From the NCBI RefSeq assembly GCF_013403565.1, contig NZ_CP058627.1:1-64000 (forward strand): a stretch of DNA of 64,000 nt. Direction: 5' to 3'. Under the pieces are notes generated by a model. That model was given only the letters and a program-made list of their open reading frames with translations. It ran no database searches and had not been told where the DNA came from. This document shows, piece by piece, positions 56,262 to 64,000 of this stretch. Position numbers and translations under genes: made by a program. How positions within the stretch are numbered: position 1 is the stretch's first letter; every line of letters starts with the position of its first letter. This stretch comes from Chitinibacter bivalviorum (GTDB taxonomy: Bacteria; Pseudomonadota; Gammaproteobacteria; Burkholderiales; Chitinibacteraceae).

Positions 56262-56336
56262 GTCCCTATAGTTTAGCGGTTAGAACACTGCCCTTTCACG
56301 GCGGCGGCCGGGGTTCGATTCCCCGTGGGGACGCCA
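56262..56336 (+). tRNA. tRNA-Glu(TTC), copy 3
   Basis: 75 nt, identical to 10282-10356 and 10506-10580, ends in CCA and is followed by a terminator. Unoccupied by any element. Confidence 0.96.
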
Positions 56337-56345
56337 GTTAAAAAT

Positions 56346-56373
56346 AAAAAAGACACCTTCGGGTGTCTTTTTT
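56346..56373 (+). terminator. Terminator of the second tRNA operon
   Basis: AAAAAAGACACC-TTCG-GGTGTCTTTTTT, UUCG tetraloop stem with T6. Confidence 0.93.
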
Positions 56374-56394
56374 ATTGCCTGCTATTTCTATGAT

Positions 56395-56583
56395 TTAGTG
56401 ATGGCCTTCGCGCAGATGTTTTTCGTATTCAATGCGGGCATGGGCGAGGCAGTCATAGAAATCAATATTCAGTTGGGCACAGAGCTCAATGCAAAGTTGC
56501 AGCTCTGAAGTGATTTCGTGACTCAATGTAGTTTTAGAAACCTGTTTGAGCTGCTGATTAGTGCAAACGTCGAGTTGTACCAT
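56395..56583 (-). CDS. Small protein of unknown function
   Basis: 62 aa, mostly helical, Cys-containing (four Cys: DVCTNQ, QLCIELCAQ, DCLAHA) and ending in KHLREGHH. No family recognised. A GAGGTAGGA ribosome site precedes the ATG, supporting expression. Stands alone, convergent to the tRNA operon, whose terminator may serve both. Confidence 0.6.
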   Translation of the reverse strand: MVQLDVCTNQQLKQVSKTTLSHEITSELQLCIELCAQLNIDFYDCLAHARIEYEKHLREGHH

Positions 56584-56933
56584 GATTCCTACCTCTGTCT
56601 GTTGCGTGTATTGCTATATGCAATAAGCATGCCGAGCGATTTCACGCTCCACAATACCTTCTTGTAATTTATTGCAGTGCAACGTAAAAGGCACGCAGCA
56701 AACCCTGATAAATGCTAGGGTTTTTTGTACAGGGTATGGGTATACGCATAAAATCCTTTTTGATTAAGGTCTATATCGATATACGTATAGAGTATTGCAA
56801 GTGAAGCGCTGAGCCGTGTTGCGTTTAGGCATCGCTTTTTGTGGGGTCTTTTACTGTTTGTTAGTCAAAGTCCGGCAAGAATGACATGACGGCGGCAAAG
56901 TTTGCCTGCTAAGCCTACCCATTTGATGAGCGT
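56584..56933. other. Intergenic region between the small gene and lpd
   Basis: 350 bp without a supported gene. It contains AT-rich tracts that could be promoters for the small minus-strand gene (TATATCGATATACG around 56770) and two GGGTAT-type motifs near 56735-56752. Nothing else is recognised. Confidence 0.5.
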
Positions 56934-56964
56934 AAAAAAACCACGACCTTGATCGTGGTTTTTT
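56934..56964 (-). terminator. Terminator of the pyruvate dehydrogenase operon
   Basis: CCACGA/TCGTGG stem flanked by A7 and T6 (bidirectional shape), 19 bp beyond the lpd stop. Confidence 0.88.
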
Positions 56965-56982
56965 GTGGCCCCTAGTTAGGGA

Positions 56983-58779
56983 TTATTTTTTGCGTTGTGG
57001 TGGCAGGTCGGTACAAACACCTTTCGCGACTTCAGCGGCCATACCAATCGATTCGCCCATGGTTGGGTGCGGATGGATGGTTTTGCCAATGTCGACCGCG
57101 TCTGCGCCCATTTCAATGCCCAGACATACTTCACCTATCATATCGCCTGCGTGTGGGCCAACAATCGCACCGCCGAGGATTTGGCCGTTTTCAGCGTCGA
57201 AAATCAGCTTCGTAAAGCCCTCATCACGACCATTGGCAATCGCACGGCCTGATGCTGCCCATGGGAATACGCCTTTGGTGATCTTGATGCCGTCGCGTTT
57301 GGCTTGATCTTCGGTCAGGCCAACCCAAGCCACTTCTGGGTCGGTGTAGGCCACGCCTGGGATCACGCGCGCGTCGAAGTAGGCTTTGTGATCAGCGGCG
57401 TTTTCAGCGGCCACGTGCGCTTCGTGCACGGCTTTGTGCGCCAGCATCGGCTGACCTACCAAGTCGCCAATCGCGAAGATGTGCGGTACGTTGGTGCGCA
57501 TTTGTTTATCGACGGCGATAAAGCCTCGCTCATCAACGATCACGCCCGCATTTTCAGCGCCGATTTTCTTGCCGTTCGGCGAGCGACCGGTCGAGTACAA
57601 TACCAAATCGTAGCACTGTGGCTCGCTTGGTACTTTCGGGCCTTCAAACGTCACCCAGATGCCGTCTTCTTTGGGCTCAATGCTGGTCGTTTTTGATTGC
57701 AACATGATGTTGTCAAAACGGTGTTTATTCCAGTCTTGCCACACTTTTACGAGGTCGCGGTCAGCACCTTGCATCAGGCCGTCAGACAACTCAACCACGT
57801 CCAGACGCGCGCCCAGTGTTGAGTACACGGTACCCATTTCCAGGCCGATAATGCCGCCGCCGATAATCAACATGCGTTTAGCTGTCGCTTTGAGCTCTAG
57901 CGCGCCAGTTGAATCAACAATGCGTGGGTCGTTTGGGATGAAAGGCAATTTCACAGCTTGTGAGCCCGCCGCGATAATCGCTTTGGCAAACTTGATGACT
58001 TTTTTCTCGCCAGTCAGATCTTTACCGCTGCCCGAAGTCAATTGCACTTCGATGTGGTGGGCATCGAGGAAAGTACCGATACCGCGCACATGCTCGACTT
58101 TACGCATCTTGGCCATGCCAGCCAAACCGCCAGTGAGCTTGTTGATGACTTTCTCTTTGTAGCCACGCAATGCGTCCACATCGACTTCAGGCGCGCCAAA
58201 CTTGATACCGTTCGATGCCAAGTGAGCAACTTCATCGATCACCGCGGCATTGTGCAGCAAGGCTTTCGACGGAATACAACCCACATTCAAACACACGCCG
58301 CCCAGTGAGCCATAACGCTCAACGATCACGGTTTTCAGGCCTAAGTCGGCTGAACGGAACGCCGCAGAATAGCCGCCAGGGCCTGCACCCAAGACCATCA
58401 TGTCCACTTCCATATCAACCGCGCCGGCGTATTGGCCAGCGACCGGTGCAACAGTTGGCGCTGCGGCTGGAGTTGCAACAGCTGCAGCAGGGGCGGCAGC
58501 CGGTGCTGCGGCGGTAGGCGCTGGCGCAGCTGCGCTGGCGGCCACTTCGAGTACTGCAATCACGCTGCCTTCAGAAACTTTGTCGCCCACGGCGATTTTG
58601 AGTTCTTTGATCACGCCAGCATGCGTCGATGGGACTTCCATCGTCGCTTTATCGGTTTCCAGCGTGATCAGGCTTTCTTCGACGGCCACGGTGTCGCCGA
58701 CTTTGACAAACAATTCGATAATCGCCACGTCATTATGACCGCCGATATCGGGTACTTTCAATTCAATGGTATTACTCAT
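56983..58779 (-). CDS. lpdA: Dihydrolipoamide dehydrogenase with N-terminal lipoyl domain (E3)
   Basis: 598 aa: lipoyl domain (about 1-75, lipoyl Lys in [11 protein letters not shown]), Ala/Pro linker (about 80-120), then the flavoprotein with redox-active cysteines in [16 protein letters not shown]-binding [10 protein letters not shown] and the C-terminal catalytic HPHPTMGES. Reoxidises lipoamide for pyruvate dehydrogenase. Last gene of the operon; a long inverted repeat separates it from aceF. Confidence 0.96.
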   Translation of the reverse strand: MSNTIELKVPDIGGHNDVAIIELFVKVGDTVAVEESLITLETDKATMEVPSTHAGVIKELKIAVGDKVSEGSVIAVLEVAASAAAPAPTAAAPAAAPAAAVATPAAAPTVAPVAGQYAGAVDMEVDMMVLGAGPGGYSAAFRSADLGLKTVIVERYGSLGGVCLNVGCIPSKALLHNAAVIDEVAHLASNGIKFGAPEVDVDALRGYKEKVINKLTGGLAGMAKMRKVEHVRGIGTFLDAHHIEVQLTSGSGKDLTGEKKVIKFAKAIIAAGSQAVKLPFIPNDPRIVDSTGALELKATAKRMLIIGGGIIGLEMGTVYSTLGARLDVVELSDGLMQGADRDLVKVWQDWNKHRFDNIMLQSKTTSIEPKEDGIWVTFEGPKVPSEPQCYDLVLYSTGRSPNGKKIGAENAGVIVDERGFIAVDKQMRTNVPHIFAIGDLVGQPMLAHKAVHEAHVAAENAADHKAYFDARVIPGVAYTDPEVAWVGLTEDQAKRDGIKITKGVFPWAASGRAIANGRDEGFTKLIFDAENGQILGGAIVGPHAGDMIGEVCLGIEMGADAVDIGKTIHPHPTMGESIGMAAEVAKGVCTDLPPQRKK

Positions 58780-58814
58780 GATTTATTCCTGTGAGGTCTT
58801 GGGTATGAGGTGGG

Positions 58815-58854
58815 GGGCTAGGTTTAGATTGATCTGTAGACCAATACCTAGCCC
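58815..58854 (-). other. Inverted repeat in the aceF-lpd gap
   Basis: GGGCTAGGT (58815-58823) and ACCTAGCCC (58846-58854), perfect 9-bp arms; further pairing (ATTG/CAAT) inside. Could be an RNA processing or stability element. Confidence 0.55.
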
Positions 58855-58870
58855 ATCACGCCTCGCAGAA

Positions 58871-60490
58871 TTAGAGAATCAAACGACGAACGTCGCTGAG
58901 CAATTTGCCCAGATGCACGGTGAAGCGACCCGCTTGCGCGCCGTCGATCACGCGGTGATCGAATGACAAGGACAATGGGCACATCAGGCGCGGCGCGAAT
59001 TCTTTGCCGTTCCAAACTGGTTTGATTTGCGATTTGCAAACGCCCAAGATCGCTACTTCAGGTGCATTCACGATTGGCGTGAAGCCAGTGCCGCCGATGC
59101 CGCCCAAGCTAGAAATCGTGAAGGTTGCGCCTTGCATATCGGTTGGCTTGAGTTTGCCTTCGCGCGCAGCGAGTGACAAATCAGTCAATTCTTTGCAGAT
59201 TTCCTTCAGGCCTTTTTTATCCGCATCTTTGATGACCGGAACAACCAAGCCGTTTGGCGTATCAGCCGCAAAACCGATGTGGTAGTACTGCTTGAGTACC
59301 AGATTGTCGCCATCCAGCGATGAATTCATTTCTGGGAAGGCTTTGAGCGCTTCAGCCGCAGCCTTGATGATGAAGGCCAATGGGCTAATCTTCAGACCTG
59401 ATTTTTCCCACTCTTTGCCAACTACTTTGCGGAAGTCTTCCAGCTCAGTGATATCGCACTCGTCGTTAAACGTCACGTGAGGAATCACAACCCAGTTGCG
59501 ATGCAGGTTCGCGCCAGAAATTTTCTTGATGCGAGAGAGTGGCTTGGTTTCGATCGGGCCGAATTTAGCAAAATCGACTTTTGGCCATGGCAACAAATCA
59601 ATACCACCACCCAATGAAGCACCGCTGGCTGCTGGTGCGGCCAGTGAAGATGCCACAGCGCTGGTCATCACTGATTTGACGAATGACTGTACGTCTTCGT
59701 GCAAGATACGGCCTTTCGGGCCTTTACCGGCGATCTTGCTCAGATCAACGCCCAATTCGCGCGCGAATTTGCGTACTGATGGTGAAGCGTGGGCTTTATT
59801 GAAGTTGGCTTCGTCAAACTTAGCTGGCGCAGATGCGACTGCTGCTGGTGCGGCAACTGGTGCAGCTACGGCTGGAGCGGCAGCAACTGGCGCAGCCGCA
59901 GGTGCGGCAACTGGAGCCGCCGCTGGCGCAGCTGCTGCAGCGCTAGAACGTACGGTCAGAACCAAAGCGCCTTGCGCTACTTTGTCGCCGACTTTAACTG
60001 CGATGCTTTCCACGACGCCGGCCGCAGTCGATGGTACTTCCATGCTGGCTTTGTCAGATTCAAGCGTGATCAAGCCATCATCAATCGCGATGGTGTCGCC
60101 CACTTTAACGTTCACTTCAATCACTTCAACCGCGTCGAAGTTGCCGATGTCCGGCACGTGAACTTCAACAGATGTGGCAGCCGCTGCTGGTGCGGCAGCA
60201 GGGGCTGCGGCTGGCGCGGCTGCTGCTGGAGCGGGTGCTGCCGCTGCAGCGCCAACTTCCAACATCAACACGACATCGCCTTCAGATGCTTTGTCGCCGA
60301 CTTTAATTTTCACTTCTTTCACGATGCCGCCTTCGGTGGCGGGTACTTCCATCGTCGCTTTATCGGTTTCGAGGGTGATCAGCGATTGTTCTTTCTCGAT
60401 CACATCGCCCGCTTTTACAAATACTTCAATGACTTCTACCCCAGCGTGGCCGCCGATGTCGGGGATCTTCAATTCAATAATGTTGCTCAT
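58871..60490 (-). CDS. aceF: Pyruvate dehydrogenase E2, dihydrolipoamide acetyltransferase
   Basis: 539 aa: two lipoyl domains (about 1-75 and 110-185, each with [10 protein letters not shown] or ESDKASMEVP), Ala/Pro linkers, an E3-binding domain (ASPSVRKFARELGVDLSKI), and the catalytic domain ending with the transacetylase His in DHRVIDGAQ. ATG at 60490 with AGGA 8 nt upstream is preferred over the TTG two codons before. Transfers acetyl groups to CoA. Confidence 0.96.
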   Translation of the reverse strand: MSNIIELKIPDIGGHAGVEVIEVFVKAGDVIEKEQSLITLETDKATMEVPATEGGIVKEVKIKVGDKASEGDVVLMLEVGAAAAAPAPAAAAPAAAPAAAPAAAATSVEVHVPDIGNFDAVEVIEVNVKVGDTIAIDDGLITLESDKASMEVPSTAAGVVESIAVKVGDKVAQGALVLTVRSSAAAAAPAAAPVAAPAAAPVAAAPAVAAPVAAPAAVASAPAKFDEANFNKAHASPSVRKFARELGVDLSKIAGKGPKGRILHEDVQSFVKSVMTSAVASSLAAPAASGASLGGGIDLLPWPKVDFAKFGPIETKPLSRIKKISGANLHRNWVVIPHVTFNDECDITELEDFRKVVGKEWEKSGLKISPLAFIIKAAAEALKAFPEMNSSLDGDNLVLKQYYHIGFAADTPNGLVVPVIKDADKKGLKEICKELTDLSLAAREGKLKPTDMQGATFTISSLGGIGGTGFTPIVNAPEVAILGVCKSQIKPVWNGKEFAPRLMCPLSLSFDHRVIDGAQAGRFTVHLGKLLSDVRRLIL

Positions 60491-60534
60491 GGTCAAATCC
60501 TGTGAGGGTGGGGTATATCCCGCCGTTAATTGTT

Positions 60535-60570
60535 CAGATTGGCTTTGGGTGATATACCCAAGCCAATCTG
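60535..60570 (-). other. Long stem-loop in the aceE-aceF gap
   Basis: 15-bp stem with one bulged base: CAGATTGGCTTTGGGT (60535-60550), loop GATAT, ACCCAAGCCAATCTG (60556-60570). A second GGGTATATC lies at about 60511-60520. No T-run, so more likely an mRNA stability or processing element than a terminator. Confidence 0.6.
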
Positions 60571-60585
60571 TTTCTCACTTATTAG

Positions 60586-63243
60586 TTACACAGTCCAAGG
60601 CGCTGGGCGCTCAGTGCGGATGCCGTATTTCGCAATCGCTTCAGCCACTTTAGCCACTGGCAACAAGCCTTCGTCTGCCAAGGCTTTCAATGCGGCTACA
60701 GCTACGTGGTAACGATCTACCTCAAAGAAGCTGCGCAATTCTTCGCGGCTAGCCGAACGGCCAAAGCCATCGCAACCCAATACCACAAAGCGGCCAGGTA
60801 CATATTCGCGAACTTGGTCAGCGTAAGTGCGTTTGTAGTCGGTTGCGCAAATGACTGGGCCTTGTGCGTCTTTCAGGCATTCCGTTACATAAGGAACGCG
60901 CTGCTCAGCCGTTGGGTTCAGGTAATTGAAACGTGTTGCGGCCATACCGTCGCGACGCAGTTCGTTAAAGCTAGGTGCTGACCAAATGTCGGCATCAACG
61001 CCAAAGTCGGCTTTCAGCAAATCAGCGGCAGCAATCACTTCGCGGAAGATCGTGCCTGAGCCCATCAATTGAACTTTGAGCTTACCGGCTTCGCCTTGTT
61101 TGAATTTGTACAGACCACGCAGAATGCCTGCTTCCACACCGGCTGGCATCGCTGGATGAGCGTAGTTCTCATTCATGACTGACAGGTAGTAGTAGATATT
61201 TTCTTGGTCTTGGTACATGCGGCGCATACCGTCTTGAACGATCACCGCCAATTCGTAGGCAAACGTCGGATCGTAAGATACGCAGTTCGGTACGAATTCA
61301 GCAAACAAGTGGCCGTGACCATCTTGGTGTTGCAAGCCTTCGCCGTTCAATGTCGTGCGACCCGCTGTACCGCCGATCAAGAAACCACGTGCGCGCAAGT
61401 CGCCCGCAGCCCACGCCAAGTCACCGATACGTTGGAAACCGAACATCGAGTAGTAGATGTAGAACGGAATCATCGTGTGGCCGTGATTGGCGTATGACGT
61501 TGCCGCCGCGATCCAATCAGACATCGCACCGGCTTCGTTAATCCCTTCTTGCAGGATCTGACCAGTTTGCGATTCTTTGTAGAACATCAGCTGATCAGCA
61601 TCTTGTGGCTCGTACAACTGACCCACGTGAGACCAGATACCAAGCTGACGGAACATGCCTTCCATACCGAAAGTACGGCTTTCATCTGGCACGATAGGTA
61701 CAACGCGTTTGCCGATTTGCTTGTCTTTAACCAGCGTGTTCAAGATACGAACAAAGGCCATGGTCGTTGACATTTCACGCTCGCCTGAGCTTTCGAGCAA
61801 GGCTTTGAATGCGTCGAGCGCTGGTACTTCCAGTGGTTCGTTCACTGGTTTACGCGATGGGATAAAGCCGCCCAATGCTGCGCGACGTTCCATCATGTAT
61901 TTGTATTCAGGGCTGTCTGCGGGTGGACGATAGAAGGTGCATGCTTTGGCTTCTTCGTCAGACAATGGCACATGGAAACGATCACGCAGATGCAGCAAAT
62001 CGTCGTCGCCCAATTTTTTGGTGTTGTGCGCGGTATTTTGTGATTCGCCTGCTGCGCCGACACCAAAACCTTTCACGGTTTTCACCAACAGCAATGTTGG
62101 TTGACCTTTGTGTTCAACGGCCGCTTTGTAGCCCGCGTACACTTTGAATAGATCATTACCACCGCGCGTCAGTTTCCAGATGTCGTCGTCGGACATCGCA
62201 GCAACCAAGTCGAGCAATTCTGGGTATTTGCCAAAGAAATGTTCGCGTACGTACGCGCCATTTTTTGATTTGTAGGTCTGGTATTCGCCGTCAACTACTT
62301 CCATCATGCGTTTTTGCAGCAAGCCTTTCTTGTCTTGTGCCAACAACGCATCCCAGCCTGTGCCCCAGATGACTTTAATCACGTTCCAGCCAGAGCCGCG
62401 GAAGTCGCCTTCGAGTTCTTGGATGATTTTGCCATTACCACGAACTGGGCCGTCCAGACGTTGCAAGTTGCAGTTGATCACGAAAATCAGGTTGTCGAGT
62501 TTTTCACGGCCAGCCAGTGAAATCGCACCCAGAGATTCAGGTTCGTCCATCTCACCGTCACCGCAGAAACACCAAACGTGACGATCGCCTTTTTGTTTAA
62601 AGCCACGATCATCGAGGTATTTCATAAAGCGAGCTTGGTAGATCGCCATCAATGGGCCAAGGCCCATTGATACGGTTGGGAATTGCCAGAAATCAGGCAT
62701 CAACCATGGGTGTGGGTATGAAGACAGGCCATCACCATCGACTTCGCGGCGGAATTTGTTCAATTGGTCTTCAGAGATACGGCCTTCCAAGAAAGCGCGT
62801 GAGTACATGCCTGGTGCAGAGTGGCCTTGGAAGTAAACCAAGTCGCCGCCGTGGTTTTCATTCGCGGCGTGCCAGAAGTGATTCCAACCCACATCGTACA
62901 AAGTCGCTGCCGAAGCAAACGATGAAATATGACCGCCTGGCTCAGCGGCATCGCGATTGGCTTTGGCCACCATCGCGGCTGCATTCCAGCGGGTATACGA
63001 CAAAATACGCTCTTCAAGGTGCGCATTGCCAGGGTGCTTGGCTTGCAAGTGCGCTGGTACCGTGTTGATGTACGCGGTGGTGGCGGTGTAGGGGATGTTT
63101 ACACCATCTTGACGAGCTTGATCTACCAGTTTCTCCACCAAGAAGTGTGCACGTTCTGCACCAACTTGTTCAATCACGCCTTGTAGCGCATCTAACCATT
63201 CTTTGGTTTCTTGTGGATCATGGTCGTTGATCTGATCTGCCAT
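60586..63243 (-). CDS. aceE: Pyruvate dehydrogenase E1 (homodimeric type)
   Basis: 885 aa, full length. Thiamine diphosphate site GDGEMDEPESLGA with NCNLQRLDGPV, and other blocks (GGHISSFASAATLYDVGWNHFW, seen as GHISSFASAATLYD; HDFVPN-like FAEFVPNC). Decarboxylates pyruvate. First gene of the operon aceE-aceF-lpd; no regulator gene (pdhR) is adjacent. Confidence 0.97.
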   Translation of the reverse strand: MADQINDHDPQETKEWLDALQGVIEQVGAERAHFLVEKLVDQARQDGVNIPYTATTAYINTVPAHLQAKHPGNAHLEERILSYTRWNAAAMVAKANRDAAEPGGHISSFASAATLYDVGWNHFWHAANENHGGDLVYFQGHSAPGMYSRAFLEGRISEDQLNKFRREVDGDGLSSYPHPWLMPDFWQFPTVSMGLGPLMAIYQARFMKYLDDRGFKQKGDRHVWCFCGDGEMDEPESLGAISLAGREKLDNLIFVINCNLQRLDGPVRGNGKIIQELEGDFRGSGWNVIKVIWGTGWDALLAQDKKGLLQKRMMEVVDGEYQTYKSKNGAYVREHFFGKYPELLDLVAAMSDDDIWKLTRGGNDLFKVYAGYKAAVEHKGQPTLLLVKTVKGFGVGAAGESQNTAHNTKKLGDDDLLHLRDRFHVPLSDEEAKACTFYRPPADSPEYKYMMERRAALGGFIPSRKPVNEPLEVPALDAFKALLESSGEREMSTTMAFVRILNTLVKDKQIGKRVVPIVPDESRTFGMEGMFRQLGIWSHVGQLYEPQDADQLMFYKESQTGQILQEGINEAGAMSDWIAAATSYANHGHTMIPFYIYYSMFGFQRIGDLAWAAGDLRARGFLIGGTAGRTTLNGEGLQHQDGHGHLFAEFVPNCVSYDPTFAYELAVIVQDGMRRMYQDQENIYYYLSVMNENYAHPAMPAGVEAGILRGLYKFKQGEAGKLKVQLMGSGTIFREVIAAADLLKADFGVDADIWSAPSFNELRRDGMAATRFNYLNPTAEQRVPYVTECLKDAQGPVICATDYKRTYADQVREYVPGRFVVLGCDGFGRSASREELRSFFEVDRYHVAVAALKALADEGLLPVAKVAEAIAKYGIRTERPAPWTV

Positions 63244-63357
63244 CGTGTATCTACCTTGTGAGTGGGTTATTTTAAATTTTCACTATTATCTGGTTTATGT
63301 ATCCAGACTTGAATGGCGCAGGGTTCGCCTGCACCATTCGGTTTTGTAAAGAAAGGC

Positions 63358-64000
63358 TTAGCGTGGTGTATTGCGTTTGAAATAGTTAATCAAGCCATTG
63401 GTTGACGCGTCATGGCTGGTGGTGAGGCCCGGCGTTGTTAAATCGGATTCGATTAGCTTAGCCAATTGTTTGCCTAATTCAACACCCCACTGATCGTAGG
63501 AGTTGATATTCCAGACCGTGCCTTGTACGAAAATTTTATGTTCGTACAAAGCAATCAAGGCACCCAAGCGACGTGGTGTCAGACGCTGCATGATGATGGT
63601 ATTGGTTGGGCGATTGCCTTTGAAAATCTTGTGTGGAACAAGATCGTCTTGTGCCTGGCCGGTAATGCCTGATTTTTCTAGCTCGGCGCGCACTTCAGCT
63701 TCATTTTTGCCGCGCATAAAGGCTTCAGTTTGGGCAAAGAAGTTGGCCATCAGGATGGTGCTGTGTGGCTCAGGAATATCTGGGTGCTCGATCGTTGCGA
63801 TAAAATCGATCGGTACGATTTGTGTGCCTTGGTGCAGCATCTGGTAGTAGGCATGCTGACCGTTAATCCCTGCATCACCCCATACGACTGGACCAGTGGC
63901 GTAATCGACGCGATTGCCATCGAGGTCTACGGTTTTACCGTTGGATTCCATGTCGAGTTGCTGCAAATAAGCAGGGAAACGCGACATACATTGATTGTAC
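63358..64000 (-). CDS. pgi: Glucose-6-phosphate isomerase, C-terminal part (runs off the window)
   Basis: About 214 residues of the C-terminal half; the frame stays open to the last base, so the gene continues beyond 64000. Recognised by [38 protein letters not shown] (PGI signature region, read as [12 protein letters not shown]), and the C-terminal [14 protein letters not shown] with the conserved catalytic Lys. Interconverts glucose-6-phosphate and fructose-6-phosphate. Co-directional with aceE, 114 bp upstream of it. Confidence 0.95.
   Translation of the reverse strand, partial: YNQCMSRFPAYLQQLDMESNGKTVDLDGNRVDYATGPVVWGDAGINGQHAYYQMLHQGTQIVPIDFIATIEHPDIPEPHSTILMANFFAQTEAFMRGKNEAEVRAELEKSGITGQAQDDLVPHKIFKGNRPTNTIIMQRLTPRRLGALIALYEHKIFVQGTVWNINSYDQWGVELGKQLAKLIESDLTTPGLTTSHDASTNGLINYFKRNTPR

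Noticed and set aside
59496..60161. 221-codon plus-strand frame, with similar ones up to 60653
   Set aside because: These are antisense reflections of the Ala/Pro linkers of aceF.

Overview
The window looks like chromosome from a motile Gram-negative betaproteobacterium, most likely Neisseriales (Chitinibacter/Deefgea/Iodobacter/Chromobacterium-like). This placement is inferred from the gene set (head-to-head rluD/bamD, aceE-aceF-lpd with lipoyl-Lpd, FolE2, LplT, acs/actP cluster, sigma54-type flagellar system) and a base composition near 50% GC. It is not based on a marker gene. Almost every gene is a recognisable housekeeping gene. The only clearly foreign segment is a 4.2 kb integrative element.

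Layout. 1-9.8 kb: response regulator-diguanylate cyclase, an MdtC-like RND pump with its lipoprotein adaptor, LplT, a DedA protein, alanine racemase and aspartate kinase. 10.0-10.6 kb: tRNA operon Ser-Arg-Glu-Arg-Glu. 10.57-14.80 kb: a small integrative element inserted in the 3' end of the last tRNA-Glu. It is bounded by a 14-bp direct repeat and carries a large serine recombinase, a winged-helix/nuclease-like protein, a dense GC-rich palindrome cluster and a cassette-like gene. 15.0-20.6 kb: UbiH-type monooxygenase, DsbC, a periplasmic binding protein, an outer-membrane protein and UvrB. 20.7-28.6 kb: acetate module (acs; exonuclease plus cNMP/CBS/nucleotidyltransferase protein; actP with its DUF485 partner; divergent LysR regulator). 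28.7-32.6 kb: rpmG, rpmB, ftsK and an acyltransferase.

32.8-49.6 kb is a flagellar region with two divergent arms. The minus arm reads flhB-flhA-flhF-flhG, then a four-gene MCE/Mla-type lipid ABC transport set, then fliA and a MotA/MotC stator gene. The plus arm reads fliK-fliL-fliM-fliN-fliO-fliP-fliQ-fliR behind a sigma54-type promoter. 49.7-55.2 kb: folE2, a small membrane protein, a GNAT acetyltransferase, a ZIP metal transporter, a stand-alone Hint-domain protein, pgeF and rluD, with bamD divergent. 56.0-56.4 kb: a second tRNA operon (Ala-Glu-Glu). 56.98-63.24 kb: pyruvate dehydrogenase operon aceE-aceF-lpd. 63.36 kb to the end: the C-terminal part of pgi.

Most worth following up are: the tRNA-Glu element, whose integration is predicted to swap the C-terminus of its own recombinase; the palindrome cluster inside it; the free-standing Hint protein that lacks its splicing residues; the identical regulatory module upstream of acs and the actP operon; and the lipid-transport genes translationally coupled into the flagellar operon. 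No CRISPR array, insertion sequence, rRNA or riboswitch was seen.
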